From contig JAMCPD010000022.1 of NCBI GenBank assembly GCA_023379935.1, positions 42,191-106,190 on the forward strand: 64,000 bases of DNA, in the 5' to 3' direction. Every line of letters starts with the position of its first letter. The first letter of the stretch is position 1. The notes under the pieces are model-generated. The model saw only the letters and a program-made list of their open reading frames with translations, ran no database searches and was not told the DNA's origin. This document shows positions 17,814 through 27,035 of the stretch, piece by piece. The DNA is from Actinomycetota bacterium (lineage in GTDB: Bacteria; Actinomycetota; Acidimicrobiia; Acidimicrobiales; JAMCPD01). Both the position numbers and the translations under genes were made by a program.

Positions 17814-17859
17814 TTGCATAATGCAAGTATTGAACACATAATGCATACTTTATAAGTAT
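17814..17859. promoter_or_regulatory. palindromic operator cluster upstream of RHH gene
   Basis: Contains the perfect palindrome TTGCATAATGCAA (17814-17826), a second CATAATGCAT (17837-17846) and the palindrome ATACTTTATAAGTAT (17845-17859), all within 70 bases of the RHH start at 17791. This spacing is typical of autoregulated antitoxin operators. Confidence 0.5.
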
Positions 17860-18038
17860 AACGCTGACAGGAGAGACAGAGTGGATACTGTGCTTCTGGC
17901 TCTCCCGCCGAATGCCATAACAGCAATATATATAGCGATAGCATTGAAGTTGATAGTGTAGATCTACCGACCATGAGGTCGCCAACAGTTGTCAGTAATA
18001 TCCTTATATATAAACGAATATCTGCTATACTGTTAGGT

Positions 18039-18660
18039 ATGAAGCTTTCAGAGTGGGCAAAGCACGAAGGCATCCATTATCAGACCGCATGGGCGTTGAT
18101 TCAAAGAGGGTAAAATGCCCGCTCCTGCCCACAAGACACCCACAGGTACAATCTTGGTGGACATGACAGATGAAAAAAGCAGACAAGGAGAACGTTGTTA
18201 TTTATGTTCGTGTTTCATCTCATGACCAACGGGGAGACTTAGATCGACAGGTGGCTCGACTTACCGAGTGGGCAACAAGAAAGAATATGGTTGTTTCAGA
18301 GGTAGTAGCAGAGGTTGGATCGGGAATGAATGGACGACGTAAGAAGCTTGCTAGATTGCTCTCGGATAAAAGCGCTACCTCATATTGTTGTAGAGCATCA
18401 GGATCGTCTGGCCAGATTCGCCGTGGAGCACCTAAAAGCGGCACTTTTAGCTCAGGGTCGCCAAGGTAATAGTGGTAGACGAGGGTGAGATGGAAGATGA
18501 CCTAGTAGGAGATGACCTAGTAGGAGATGACTGGTAAGAGACATGACTGAAGTATTGACGAGTTTTTGTGCCAGGCTCTATGGTAGGGCTCTATGGTAGG
18601 CGAGGGGCGAAGAAACAGGTCTCAAAAAGCGCTTCGATGCATAAAGAAAGATTAAATGTT
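18039..18660 (+). pseudogene. IS607-type serine recombinase (TnpA), multiply frameshifted
   Basis: The remains can be read in several frames. MKLSEWAKHEG, then YQTAWALIQRG (MerR-like HTH, starting at ATG 18039), runs into a stop. VIYVRVSSHDQRGDLDRQVA, the catalytic serine region, starts at about 18191 in another frame. HIVVEHQDRLARFAVEHL follows from about 18383 in a third frame, and VIVVDEGEMEDDLV and MTEVLTSFCARLYGRRGAKK complete the IS607 resolvase C-terminus. At least three frame changes are needed. Two tandem duplications (a 15-base unit near 18487-18530, a 13-base unit near 18577-18602) contribute to the damage. Confidence 0.8.
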
Positions 18661-18703
18661 GATTCTCACATTAGCGATACACTTTGGGAGATAAAATATA
18701 GTT

Positions 18704-20339
18704 ATGGGCAAATATCAAGTAGCGGATTGATGGACAATCCAGGCATACCGTTTCGAGGTGGACAGGCCAAGTAAACATCCGGCCATCTCTTCACATGAAG
18801 GTGCTAAGCGTTTCGCCTGGAACTGGATGCTTGGATTCGTAGAAGAACAACTTCACGCCCATGATGCATTTCGTATCTTAGCTATTCTTCAAGGAGCAAC
18901 ACTACAAGAAGCAGATGAATACGCCACACGGGCGACTGCCATTTCCTATCTTGTAGAATTAAAACGAAAAGCGTAGAAAAGACCATGAGGCGAAGATCAC
19001 ATCGGGAAAAAGAAAGCCCAGCGAGTACCTTTCCGTCTCCGAGTGGTGTCCCTGGTCCAGTGAGGCTATGCGTTTCGTTTGGAATAGAGTAAAAGATGAT
19101 GTGGCCCCTTGGTGGAAAGAGAACTCCAAGGAATGTTATTCTTCTGCGTTTCGTGATTTAGCCCAGGCATTCAAGAACCACTTTGACTCCAGAGATGAAA
19201 AGCGCAAGGGACCATATAGCGGTTGGCCAAAATATAAGACCAGGAGAGGTCACCAGTCGGTTTCTTTTAGTACCGGAGCCATTCGGATAAATGACCGTCA
19301 CCATATCCAGTTACCTACCATTGGCCTACTTCGGGTAAAAGAATCGACCGACAAGCTTCGACTCAAGCTAGTCTCTGGTACCGCACGCATTCTTAGGGCT
19401 ACGCTAGTTAATGAGGCTACCAAGGTTTTTATAAGTTTTAGTGTCGAGTCGAAACGGGACGTTCCTGCTATGACATCAAAGGATGTTTGTGGACACGACA
19501 TAGGAATCACCAAACTTATCACAAGCTCAGATGGATCAGTGGCAGAAAACCCGAAGGCTGCTAATCAGGTACAAAAGAAGATCTCTCGCTATCAGCGTCG
19601 TATGGATAGACAACACAGGGTAGCAAGTCCCAAGTGCTACAGTTCAGATGGTGCTCATATAGCTGGTATATGTTACTGGAAGAAACGCTCCAAACGAGCA
19701 CGGGAGAATCAAACACGTCTAAATAAGTCTTACGCTAAGGCTGGCCGTATTCGTAAAGATGGTATTCACAAAACAAGCTATAAGGCAGCTACTACTCATG
19801 GCGTGAACATTGTTGAAGATTTACGGGTAGAACAGATGGGGAGAAAAGGTCGGGGCAAGCGCGGATTTAATCGTGCCATGTACGATGCCACTCTAGCAGA
19901 GTTTCGTAGAGAAATGGCCTATAAGTGTCCTTGGTATGGATCTACACTGTGGCTTGGTGCCTTTTGGTATGCGTCATCAAAGACCTGTTCAAAATGCAAG
20001 ACGAAGAAGAAAAAGCTCTCTCGTTCTACACGGATATTTCATTGTGTCAGTTGCGGATTAGAGATTGATCGTGATCTAAATGCAGCGTACAATTTGGCGG
20101 CTCTGGCAGAGCTTGCCACAGTGTGCACAGTTGCACAGATATTGACCGGAACGCTGCTCAATTGGTCCAAGCTCCCCATAAAGCCTTATGGATGGGAGCC
20201 GGACAAGAGCACCCGCAGTTCGCGGGGGTGCGCCCGAGCCGGAGGCCGAAAGGTCGATGGAGAGGAGAGGAAGAGCGCCCATGCTGGCAAAGAGGATCGT
20301 TTCCTTGGAAGTCAGCAAAAACGGGGACTGCTCCTTTGA
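18704..20339 (+). pseudogene. TnpB (RuvC-like RNA-guided nuclease), N-terminus broken
   Basis: Translation from ATG 18704 (MGKYQVAD) hits a stop at once. The N-terminal body resumes in the frame of 18758-18976 (EGAKRFAWNWMLGFVEEQL) and stops at a TAG. The remaining about 420 residues are open from 19068. The large piece retains the RuvC residues expected of TnpB: Asp in CGHDIGITKL, Glu in IVEDLRVEQM and Asp in CGLEIDRDLNAAYNLA, plus the four-Cys zinc ribbon CSKC...CVSC. The nuclease core is thus preserved while the start is damaged, so this is probably a recent pseudogene. Confidence 0.82.
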
Positions 20340-20535
20340 TCGGGAAGCAACCGAGCCACCGACACTTCAGAGAAGTGTCTACCACTCCGAGGTGGCCTGA
20401 TGCATAAGCATTTAGTCCGAGGTTGTACGGCTGGAGTACCAGCCGCCCGGTAAAGGATCACGGACGCGTGGATCTTCAAGGTCAGCGAGATATTTGCTGA
20501 TACTTCGGGGAACGGCTGGTAACGGGAGATCATGT
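20330..20535 (+). ncRNA. putative omega-RNA / right end of the IS607-type element
   Basis: Directly after tnpB lie several clean hairpins: GACACTTC-AGA-GAAGTGTC (20361-20379), CCAC/GTGG (20382-20395), GGCTGG-AGTA-CCAGCC (20429-20444) and TCAGC/GCTGA (20482-20500), followed by CGGGG. TnpB guide RNAs (omega-RNAs) are made from exactly this position. There is no coding potential here. The call rests on position and structure only. Confidence 0.5.
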
Positions 20536-20599
20536 AGCGCAAACTAGTGCAGCCAACGGAATTGACAAGATAGGCAAAATAATGACAATGTAGAATAAC

Positions 20600-21418
20600 G
20601 TGGACATTACAGATACAAAAGATACCCCAACAGCAATAAAACCAACACCGGTTCAGCTCGGGAAACCCCGCGGAGGGCCTGCTCAATCTACTTTACGCAA
20701 AGACTACTGGTGGGTTACACCAACTATAACCGTTGGTGTCTTGACAGCCTTTGTTATATATGCAACTTGGGCTGGGTTCCAAAATGGAAACTACTACTAT
20801 GCGCCATATATATCACCATTTTATTCGCCTTGTATAGCATCAAACTGCGTATACCAACAGTTGCCGATAATCGGTACTTGGTGGAAACTTTCTCCGGCCT
20901 TGTTGATTTTAGTCTTTCCGCTTGGGTATAGACTCACCTGTTACTACTATAGAAAAGCTTATTACCGTGCCTTTTGGTGGGCACCCCCAGCCTGTGCCGT
21001 AGAAGACGCTCACTCCAAATACAGCGGCGAAACCCGTTGGCCGCTTTTACTGCAGAACTCTCATAGATGGTTCTTTTACATGGGGTTGGTTTTAAACTTC
21101 TTTCTCACCATAGACGCTGTAAGAGCTTTCGACTTCCCGAGCGGCTGGGGAATGGGGCTTGGAAGCCTTGTACTCAGTGTAAACGCTATCTTGTTATGGC
21201 TTTACTCATTCTCTTGCCACGCATGCAGACATCTATGCGGCGGAAGTGTGAATAAGTTTTCCACCGCTCCACTGCGTTACAGAGTATGGAAAATACTTAC
21301 CCCTCTTAACCAGAGACATATGCTGTTTGCCTGGGTAAGCTTGATATTTGTGGCACTTAGCGACTTATATGTACGCCTTGTCGCTTCAGGAGCAATCAGA
21401 GATCCGAGGTTTTTTTAA
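20600..21418 (+). CDS. sdhC: succinate dehydrogenase membrane anchor subunit (Sdh1 type)
   Basis: A 272-residue membrane protein with about five hydrophobic helices (e.g. WWVTPTITVGVLTAFVIYAT and FFYMGLVLNFFLTIDAV). It resembles the single large anchor subunit that precedes the flavoprotein in actinobacterial Sdh1 operons (Rv0249c type). Histidines in NSHRWFFY and SCHACRHLCGG are candidates for haem ligation. The start is GTG, with a TAGAAT hexamer only three bases upstream, so initiation may be near-leaderless. sdhA starts one base after its stop. Confidence 0.82.
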   Translation: MDITDTKDTPTAIKPTPVQLGKPRGGPAQSTLRKDYWWVTPTITVGVLTAFVIYATWAGFQNGNYYYAPYISPFYSPCIASNCVYQQLPIIGTWWKLSPALLILVFPLGYRLTCYYYRKAYYRAFWWAPPACAVEDAHSKYSGETRWPLLLQNSHRWFFYMGLVLNFFLTIDAVRAFDFPSGWGMGLGSLVLSVNAILLWLYSFSCHACRHLCGGSVNKFSTAPLRYRVWKILTPLNQRHMLFAWVSLIFVALSDLYVRLVASGAIRDPRFF

Positions 21419-21419
21419 A

Positions 21420-23336
21420 ATGACCGATACAACCAGTACGCCAGAACATCTCACATCACCCACCTTAGAAGAATCGGCCGCGACGGAACAAAAACCAGCC
21501 AAAGGACCAAAAATGTCCCATACCGACCTCCCCTTTGTCACCCACAACTTTGATGTGCTGGTAATAGGAGCCGGGGGAGCTGGACTAAGAGCTGCAATAG
21601 AGGCCAAGTTGCAAGGTGTGTCTATAGCTTTGTTGTCCAAATCCCTGCTCGGCAAAGCACATACGGTAATGGCAGAAGGTGGGATAGCTGCATCACTTGG
21701 CAATGTTTCTGATCAAGACAACTGGCAAGTACATTTCAGGGACACCATGAGGGGTGGCAAGATGTTGAACAACTGGAAAATGGCCCAACTCCATGCCCAA
21801 GAAGCACCAGATAGAGTGTTGGAACTGGAGGAATGGGGCGCTCTTTTTGATCGAACCGCCGACGGGCGCATACTCCAAAGAGATTTTGGTGGTCACCGTT
21901 ATGCCCGCTTGGCACATGTCGGGGATCGAACTGGGTTGGAGATGATACGCACCCTTCAGCAAAAAGCCGTCTCTTTGGGAATAGAGGTGTTTGCTGAAAC
22001 TATAGTCGTTAAACTGCTGTTGGATTCCAACAGAGCAATCTGCGGTGCGGTAGCTTATGAAAGATCCGTGGGAGATTTCATAGTATTTACAGCCAAGTCT
22101 ATACTGCTTGCAACAGGCGGTATAGGAAGATCATGGCAAATTACCTCCAACTCTTGGGAGTCTACCGGAGGTGGCCACGCACTGGCTTTGTGGGCGGGTG
22201 CGGATATGATTGACATGGAGTGTGTGCAGTTTCATCCAACAGGAATGGTATGGCCGCCGTCTGTCAGAGGCTTACTTGTGACCGAAGGGGTAAGAGGTGA
22301 CGGGGGCATACTCAAAAACTCACTTGGCAAAAGGTTTATGTTCGACTACATACCACCCATGTTTGCTTCAGAAACTGCCGACAGCGAAGAGGAGGCAGAT
22401 CGTTGGTATACGGACCATGCTAAAGCCCGCCGGACCCCTGATCTACTTCCAAGAGACGAGGTGGCACGTGCTATCAACACAGAGGTAAAATCGGGCAGAG
22501 GTAGTCCTCATGGCGGAGTATTCTTAGATATAGCATCAAGGAGATCCCCTGAGTATATAAAAAGGCGTCTTCCCTCTATGTACCACCAGTTCAAGGAGTT
22601 GGCCGGGGTAGACATAACAAAAGATCCCATGGAAGTCGGTCCGACTTGTCACTATATGATGGGAGGAGTAAGGGTTGACGCTGATACCGCCGCTTCAAGC
22701 GTACCTGGTCTGTACGCTGCGGGTGAGGTGGCGGGTGGCATGCACGGCGCCAATAGGCTGGGTGGTAATTCACTATCCGACCTAGTGGTTTTTGGTAGGA
22801 GAGCGGGCCTGCACGCGGCCGAATATGCCAAGTCATATCAAGGTGACCCGAAACCCGACCCGGGTGAAATAGCTAAGGCCATCGCTGAATGTACAAAACC
22901 GTTATCCAAAGATCATACAGCCGAAAACGCCGAAAACCCCTATAAACTGCAGGATGACCTTCGTAAAACAATGCAGTCATTGGTTGGCATTATACGCACA
23001 GAACATGAACTGACACAGGCTTTGGAGGAGATTGAAAAACTAAAAGAACGCTTGGACAACATAGCCGTGCAAGGTGATAAGCGTTATAATCCCGGGTGGC
23101 ACTTGGCACTTGATCTGCGCTCAATGCTGGCGGTCTGCCAATGTGTAACACTCGGAGCGTTAAACCGTAAAGAGTCTCGCGGGGGGCATACTCGCGATGA
23201 CTATCCCACTTTGGATGATGAACTTGGTAAGATAAATTTTGTTATACGCCAAAAAGGCACCGAACTTGAAATTACTCCAGAACCTAAACCACAAATGCCG
23301 CCAGAACTGCAAAAACTCTTTGAGGAGCAACACTGA
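21420..23336 (+). CDS. sdhA: succinate dehydrogenase flavoprotein subunit
   Basis: About 638 residues from ATG 21420; a longer frame from 21348 runs back into sdhC and is less likely. The FAD-binding Rossmann motif is VLVIGAGGAGLRAAIEA, the covalent-flavin His is in AHTVMAEGGIAAS, and substrate-site motifs ECVQFHPTG and GGHALALWAGADMID are present along with GGVRVDADTAASSVPGLYAAGE. It oxidises succinate to fumarate in complex II. The C-terminal helical domain contains the conserved RKESRGGHTRDDYP. Its stop overlaps the sdhB start (TGATG). Confidence 0.95.
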   Translation: MTDTTSTPEHLTSPTLEESAATEQKPAKGPKMSHTDLPFVTHNFDVLVIGAGGAGLRAAIEAKLQGVSIALLSKSLLGKAHTVMAEGGIAASLGNVSDQDNWQVHFRDTMRGGKMLNNWKMAQLHAQEAPDRVLELEEWGALFDRTADGRILQRDFGGHRYARLAHVGDRTGLEMIRTLQQKAVSLGIEVFAETIVVKLLLDSNRAICGAVAYERSVGDFIVFTAKSILLATGGIGRSWQITSNSWESTGGGHALALWAGADMIDMECVQFHPTGMVWPPSVRGLLVTEGVRGDGGILKNSLGKRFMFDYIPPMFASETADSEEEADRWYTDHAKARRTPDLLPRDEVARAINTEVKSGRGSPHGGVFLDIASRRSPEYIKRRLPSMYHQFKELAGVDITKDPMEVGPTCHYMMGGVRVDADTAASSVPGLYAAGEVAGGMHGANRLGGNSLSDLVVFGRRAGLHAAEYAKSYQGDPKPDPGEIAKAIAECTKPLSKDHTAENAENPYKLQDDLRKTMQSLVGIIRTEHELTQALEEIEKLKERLDNIAVQGDKRYNPGWHLALDLRSMLAVCQCVTLGALNRKESRGGHTRDDYPTLDDELGKINFVIRQKGTELEITPEPKPQMPPELQKLFEEQH

Positions 23337-24157
23337 TGAACCAAAATGACCGCCAACCAGCCGAAACCCAAGATAAGAACGGACCTGCAACCGGAAAAGT
23401 AACCCTGAGAATATGGCGTGGGGATGAAAATGGAGGTGAGTTCAAAGATTACACTTTAGATGCACAAGAAGGCGAAGTTGTGTTGGACGTAGTTCACCGG
23501 GTGCAGTCAGAGCATGCTGGCGATCTCTCTGTTCGCTGGAACTGTAAAGCCGGCAAATGCGGTTCATGTTCGGCGGAGATCAATGGGGTGCCAAAACTGA
23601 TGTGCATGACTCGTATGTCCGACTTCTCATCAGGCGAACCGATAACCATAACTCCCATGCGTACCTTCCCGATAATCCGTGATCTGGTCACCGACGTATC
23701 ATTTAACTATGAAATAGCAAAAAAGGTCCCCCCGTTTACGCCGGGGCCTAAAGAACCGGATGGCACTTACCGCATGGCGCAACGGGATATAGACAGAATA
23801 CAAGAGTTCCACAAATGTATAGAGTGCTTTTTGTGTCAAAATGTCTGTCACGTCATTAGAGATCATGAAGAAAACAAGGCTAACTACGCCGGACCAAGGT
23901 TTTTTGTCAGGTTTGCCGCATTGGAAATGCACCCTTTGAATACAAACAACTCTTTAGGATTGTTGAAAGAAGAGATGGGTATAGGATACTGCAACATTAC
24001 TAAATGTTGTACAGAGGTATGTCCTGAACAGATTCACATCACCGACAACGCCATAATTCCTCTAAAAGAAAGGGTGGTCACCGCCAACTACGATCCCCTT
24101 GCATGGTTGGTAACCAAGATCAGGCGCAAAACCGGAAGGAACACATCTTCAACCTAA
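23336..24157 (+). CDS. sdhB: succinate dehydrogenase iron-sulfur subunit
   Basis: A 273-residue protein with a [2Fe-2S] ferredoxin domain (NCKAGKCGSCSAEING ... LMC) and C-terminal cluster motifs for [4Fe-4S] (CIECFLCQNVC) and [3Fe-4S] (CNITKCCTEVCPEQIHI). It passes electrons from the flavin to quinone via the anchor subunit. It is the last gene of sdhCAB and converges with the amidase gene. Confidence 0.95.
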   Translation: MNQNDRQPAETQDKNGPATGKVTLRIWRGDENGGEFKDYTLDAQEGEVVLDVVHRVQSEHAGDLSVRWNCKAGKCGSCSAEINGVPKLMCMTRMSDFSSGEPITITPMRTFPIIRDLVTDVSFNYEIAKKVPPFTPGPKEPDGTYRMAQRDIDRIQEFHKCIECFLCQNVCHVIRDHEENKANYAGPRFFVRFAALEMHPLNTNNSLGLLKEEMGIGYCNITKCCTEVCPEQIHITDNAIIPLKERVVTANYDPLAWLVTKIRRKTGRNTSST

Positions 24158-24214
24158 TACGACCAGATACGACTTTGACCGAACCGTTATCACCATTATC
24201 GGCCAACCGTAGGT

Positions 24215-25600
24215 TCAACCCGATAAAGCTGACCCAAAATATCCAACTTGGCCAAATCCAAATACCGCACCTGAAGAACTGGCCAGCCAATAACCGCTCC
24301 CGTTGGGAGTAGCCGCAACACCAACCGCAGGATCAAGGGATGCCGTAGATGTAGAACCTGTGGACTGTACAGGAGAACCTAAAAACTTAGCTGCTCCAAA
24401 GGCATATACCGCACCGTTTGAAGCCACCAACCAGTAACCCTGACTATTTGATGTTGCCGATGCCCCTACAACTGGAAGCATCAATCCTTGATTTGATAAA
24501 CCCTGCGGAGATGATAAACCCTGCGGAGATGAGTTGAGAGAACCCAACCACTCCGCTTGGCCAAAGTTGTATACCGCACCGTTTGAAGCCACCAGCCAGT
24601 AACCCTGCCCATGCGGCGATCTTACAATGTCGACTATGGATACTCCGGCGAGACCTTCAAGTTGCCCAACAGCTGAACCGTAGTAGGGCGCTTTGCCAAA
24701 TCCAAATACCGCACCGTTTGAAGCCACCAGCCAGTAACCGCCGTCAGAAGATGAGGCCGCCATACCGACTATCTGCGCATTTGACAACGGGATATTTAAT
24801 CCAGGTACGGAACCATAAAAGGGTGCGTTAAAACTAAATACACCGCCGTCGCCACCAACCAACCAGTAACCCCCTGTTTTATTATCAGGAACTATCCCGA
24901 CTATATCTGCAGCTAAATACATACCCATCGTACTTCCCTCATTTGGTGCCGCTCCAAATGCAGCTACATCACCTGAAGTGTTGACCATCCAGTAGCCGTT
25001 GCCCGAGGGGAAGGAGGACATTGATGAAACTTGAATTAACTGATTTGGTGAAAGTGCGGGTTGTCCCGGGAAGTGCACAAAAGCTATGTCTGATGCGGTT
25101 CCCCACCTCCACCAAGGCTTTATAGTCCCATAACTGGGGGCATAAGCAGGATTAACATCGCCATGCGTGGATACCATTCCACTTCCTATGTACATGGTCA
25201 CATGATCCCAAGAATACTGGCTTGACGGCCATTGAAAGAAAATTAAATCACCTGGTACCAACTGTGTTACAGAGGAGACCAAAACTCCGCCATTGGCCAG
25301 CACCCAGTTGTACAAAGTGGGTACCCATATAATATCCCCATCATTTAAACCGCCTGCAGCCATAGCATGAGAAACAAAGTTGGCGCAGTCATTCTCACCA
25401 TAAAACGGCGCCCCATCACTGTATACATCGCTGTATACGTTTTGCTGAGCCCACTCGGCCGCTTGTGTACCGGAGTATCCGGATGGTGTTGGTACAGACT
25501 GCGCATGAGCAAAATCGGTATTGTTGAAAACTCCGGAAGAAATCACAACTAAACTGGTAACAGCCAGTAGTAACATTATGGCACAACGAAATTTGACCAT
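24215..25600 (-). CDS. secreted amidase-domain protein with GYWLV repeats
   Basis: A 461-residue exported protein. A signal peptide (residues about 1-33, CAIMLLLAVTSLVVISSGVF) is followed by an Amidase_6/NlpC-P60-like domain with catalytic Cys in GENDCANFVSHAM and His in WDHVTMYIGSG. The second half (about 205-461) holds six imperfect repeats of the GYWLVASNGAVFGFG type ending in FYGS or YFGS. These are common in actinobacterial cell-wall proteins and may form a propeller. It probably acts on peptidoglycan or peptide amides outside the cell. A 17-base tandem duplication around 24495-24535 gives a duplicated SSPQGL. The -10-like TACTAT ends six bases before the ATG. Confidence 0.85.
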   Translation of the reverse strand: MVKFRCAIMLLLAVTSLVVISSGVFNNTDFAHAQSVPTPSGYSGTQAAEWAQQNVYSDVYSDGAPFYGENDCANFVSHAMAAGGLNDGDIIWVPTLYNWVLANGGVLVSSVTQLVPGDLIFFQWPSSQYSWDHVTMYIGSGMVSTHGDVNPAYAPSYGTIKPWWRWGTASDIAFVHFPGQPALSPNQLIQVSSMSSFPSGNGYWMVNTSGDVAAFGAAPNEGSTMGMYLAADIVGIVPDNKTGGYWLVGGDGGVFSFNAPFYGSVPGLNIPLSNAQIVGMAASSSDGGYWLVASNGAVFGFGKAPYYGSAVGQLEGLAGVSIVDIVRSPHGQGYWLVASNGAVYNFGQAEWLGSLNSSPQGLSSPQGLSNQGLMLPVVGASATSNSQGYWLVASNGAVYAFGAAKFLGSPVQSTGSTSTASLDPAVGVAATPNGSGYWLASSSGAVFGFGQVGYFGSALSG

Positions 25601-25680
25601 AGAAGGATAGTAACAGAAAATAGTCGAGTCAGCCAGTCACCAAAGCCGGTTGCCGGATAAAATCAGTAGGAGTTTTAAAC

Positions 25681-26940
25681 TTGGAAGTTCTCATAGTTAA
25701 AGCAGGACCATATTTGAAAGGCACGGTACAGATAGCCGGAGCCAAAAATTCCGCTCTCAAGCTGATGGCAGCCTGTTTGCTTGTAGAAGGTACCTCCAGA
25801 TTGGAAAATGTGCCGCGTATAACCGATGTGGAAATAATGGCAGAACTGCTCTCGGCCATGGGAGTTGAGATATCTCACAATCTAAACACAATGACACTTA
25901 CCACCCCGTGCGAGTTGAAACCGGAAGTACCTTATGAACTGATGCAGCGCATGAGAGCTTCCATTGTGGTGCTTGGACCGCTACTGGGACGCTCCCTCCA
26001 GGCAAAGGTTTCCATGCCCGGAGGTGACGACTTTGGGCATCGTCCTATAGACATACACCTGAATGCTCTGCGTTCTTTAGGTGCAGAGATAACCACAACC
26101 CACGGATATATACAAGCCAAGGCCAAAAAACTGATAGGGGCAAAGGTGATATTGGACTACCCAAGCCATACTGCCACAGAAAATGTCCTTATGGCCGCAG
26201 TCCTAGCGCGGGGTACAACAGTTATAGAAAACGCGGCAAAAGAACCTGAGGTGCAGGATTTGGCGGAGTTTCTCACTCAAATGGGCGCACACATTGCCGG
26301 AGCTGGAACCTCGCGTATAGAGGTGGAAGGAGTGGACAACTTATGCCCGGCAATGCACAGTGCAATACCCGACAGAGTAGAAACAGCCACCTTCTTGGCT
26401 GCTCTCGGACTTGCTGGCGGGAAACTACTTATCAAGGGGACCAGAGCCGATCATATGGATATACTCCTTGAAAAACTTGCCGCCATGGGCATAACCTTGA
26501 CCGTAACCAAAAACGACATACTGGCTGAGTTTGAAGAACAAGGTTCATTACAACCGGTTGATGTACATTCGTTACCATATCCGGGTATAGCAACCGACTA
26601 CATGCCATTTTTGGTAACAATGCTTTCAGTGGCCAAGGGCATATCCTTAGCAAGTGAAAACCTCTTTCCGGGGCGTTTCCGGTATATAGATGAACTTATA
26701 CGTATGGGTGCCAATATACGTCTGGAAGGCCATCACATAGCAATCAAGGGGGTAGACTGCCTATCAGCCGCCAGAGTTCGCGCTCCTGATCTTAGAGGTG
26801 GGGCGGCACTGGTTCTGGCTGGCTTAACTGCTCAAGGTGAAACTACTGTAGAAGATATCTTTCATATAGACAGAGGATACGAATATTTTGATAAAAAGCT
26901 GGCTATGCTGGGCGCAGATGTACAAAGGATCAAAAGGTAA
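25681..26940 (+). CDS. murA: UDP-N-acetylglucosamine 1-carboxyvinyltransferase
   Basis: A 419-residue enolpyruvyl transferase that catalyses the first committed step of peptidoglycan synthesis. GAKNSALKLMAACLL gives the substrate-binding Lys-Asn; LRGGAALVLAGL and RGYEYFDKKLAMLGA are the conserved C-terminal motifs. The catalytic loop reads MPGGDDFGHRPIDIH, with Asp where Escherichia coli MurA has Cys115. That change is known to give intrinsic fosfomycin resistance in mycobacteria and chlamydiae. The start is TTG with GTAGGAG upstream. Confidence 0.95.
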   Translation: MEVLIVKAGPYLKGTVQIAGAKNSALKLMAACLLVEGTSRLENVPRITDVEIMAELLSAMGVEISHNLNTMTLTTPCELKPEVPYELMQRMRASIVVLGPLLGRSLQAKVSMPGGDDFGHRPIDIHLNALRSLGAEITTTHGYIQAKAKKLIGAKVILDYPSHTATENVLMAAVLARGTTVIENAAKEPEVQDLAEFLTQMGAHIAGAGTSRIEVEGVDNLCPAMHSAIPDRVETATFLAALGLAGGKLLIKGTRADHMDILLEKLAAMGITLTVTKNDILAEFEEQGSLQPVDVHSLPYPGIATDYMPFLVTMLSVAKGISLASENLFPGRFRYIDELIRMGANIRLEGHHIAIKGVDCLSAARVRAPDLRGGAALVLAGLTAQGETTVEDIFHIDRGYEYFDKKLAMLGADVQRIKR

Positions 26941-27035
26941 ACCACAGGTAAACCTTATGGATGGATAAGGATATAAATCGATTTGAAAGGACATGAACAG
27001 TTACGAGCAAACTTGATACTTTAGAGATAGATGAG

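Larger units (their letters stand above)
17990..20535 (+). mobile_element. decayed IS607-type element (serine recombinase + tnpB + structured right end)
   Basis: The order MerR-like HTH/serine recombinase, then TnpB, then a highly structured 3' region is the IS607 layout. Both genes are interrupted by frameshifts or stops, several next to short tandem duplications, so the element can no longer move by itself. The boundaries are approximate because IS607 elements lack inverted repeats. It ends about 65 bases before sdhC. Confidence 0.75.

Noticed and set aside
21348..21419. Upstream extension of sdhA
   Set aside because: Lies inside sdhC and has no SdhA likeness; ATG 21420 is the better start.
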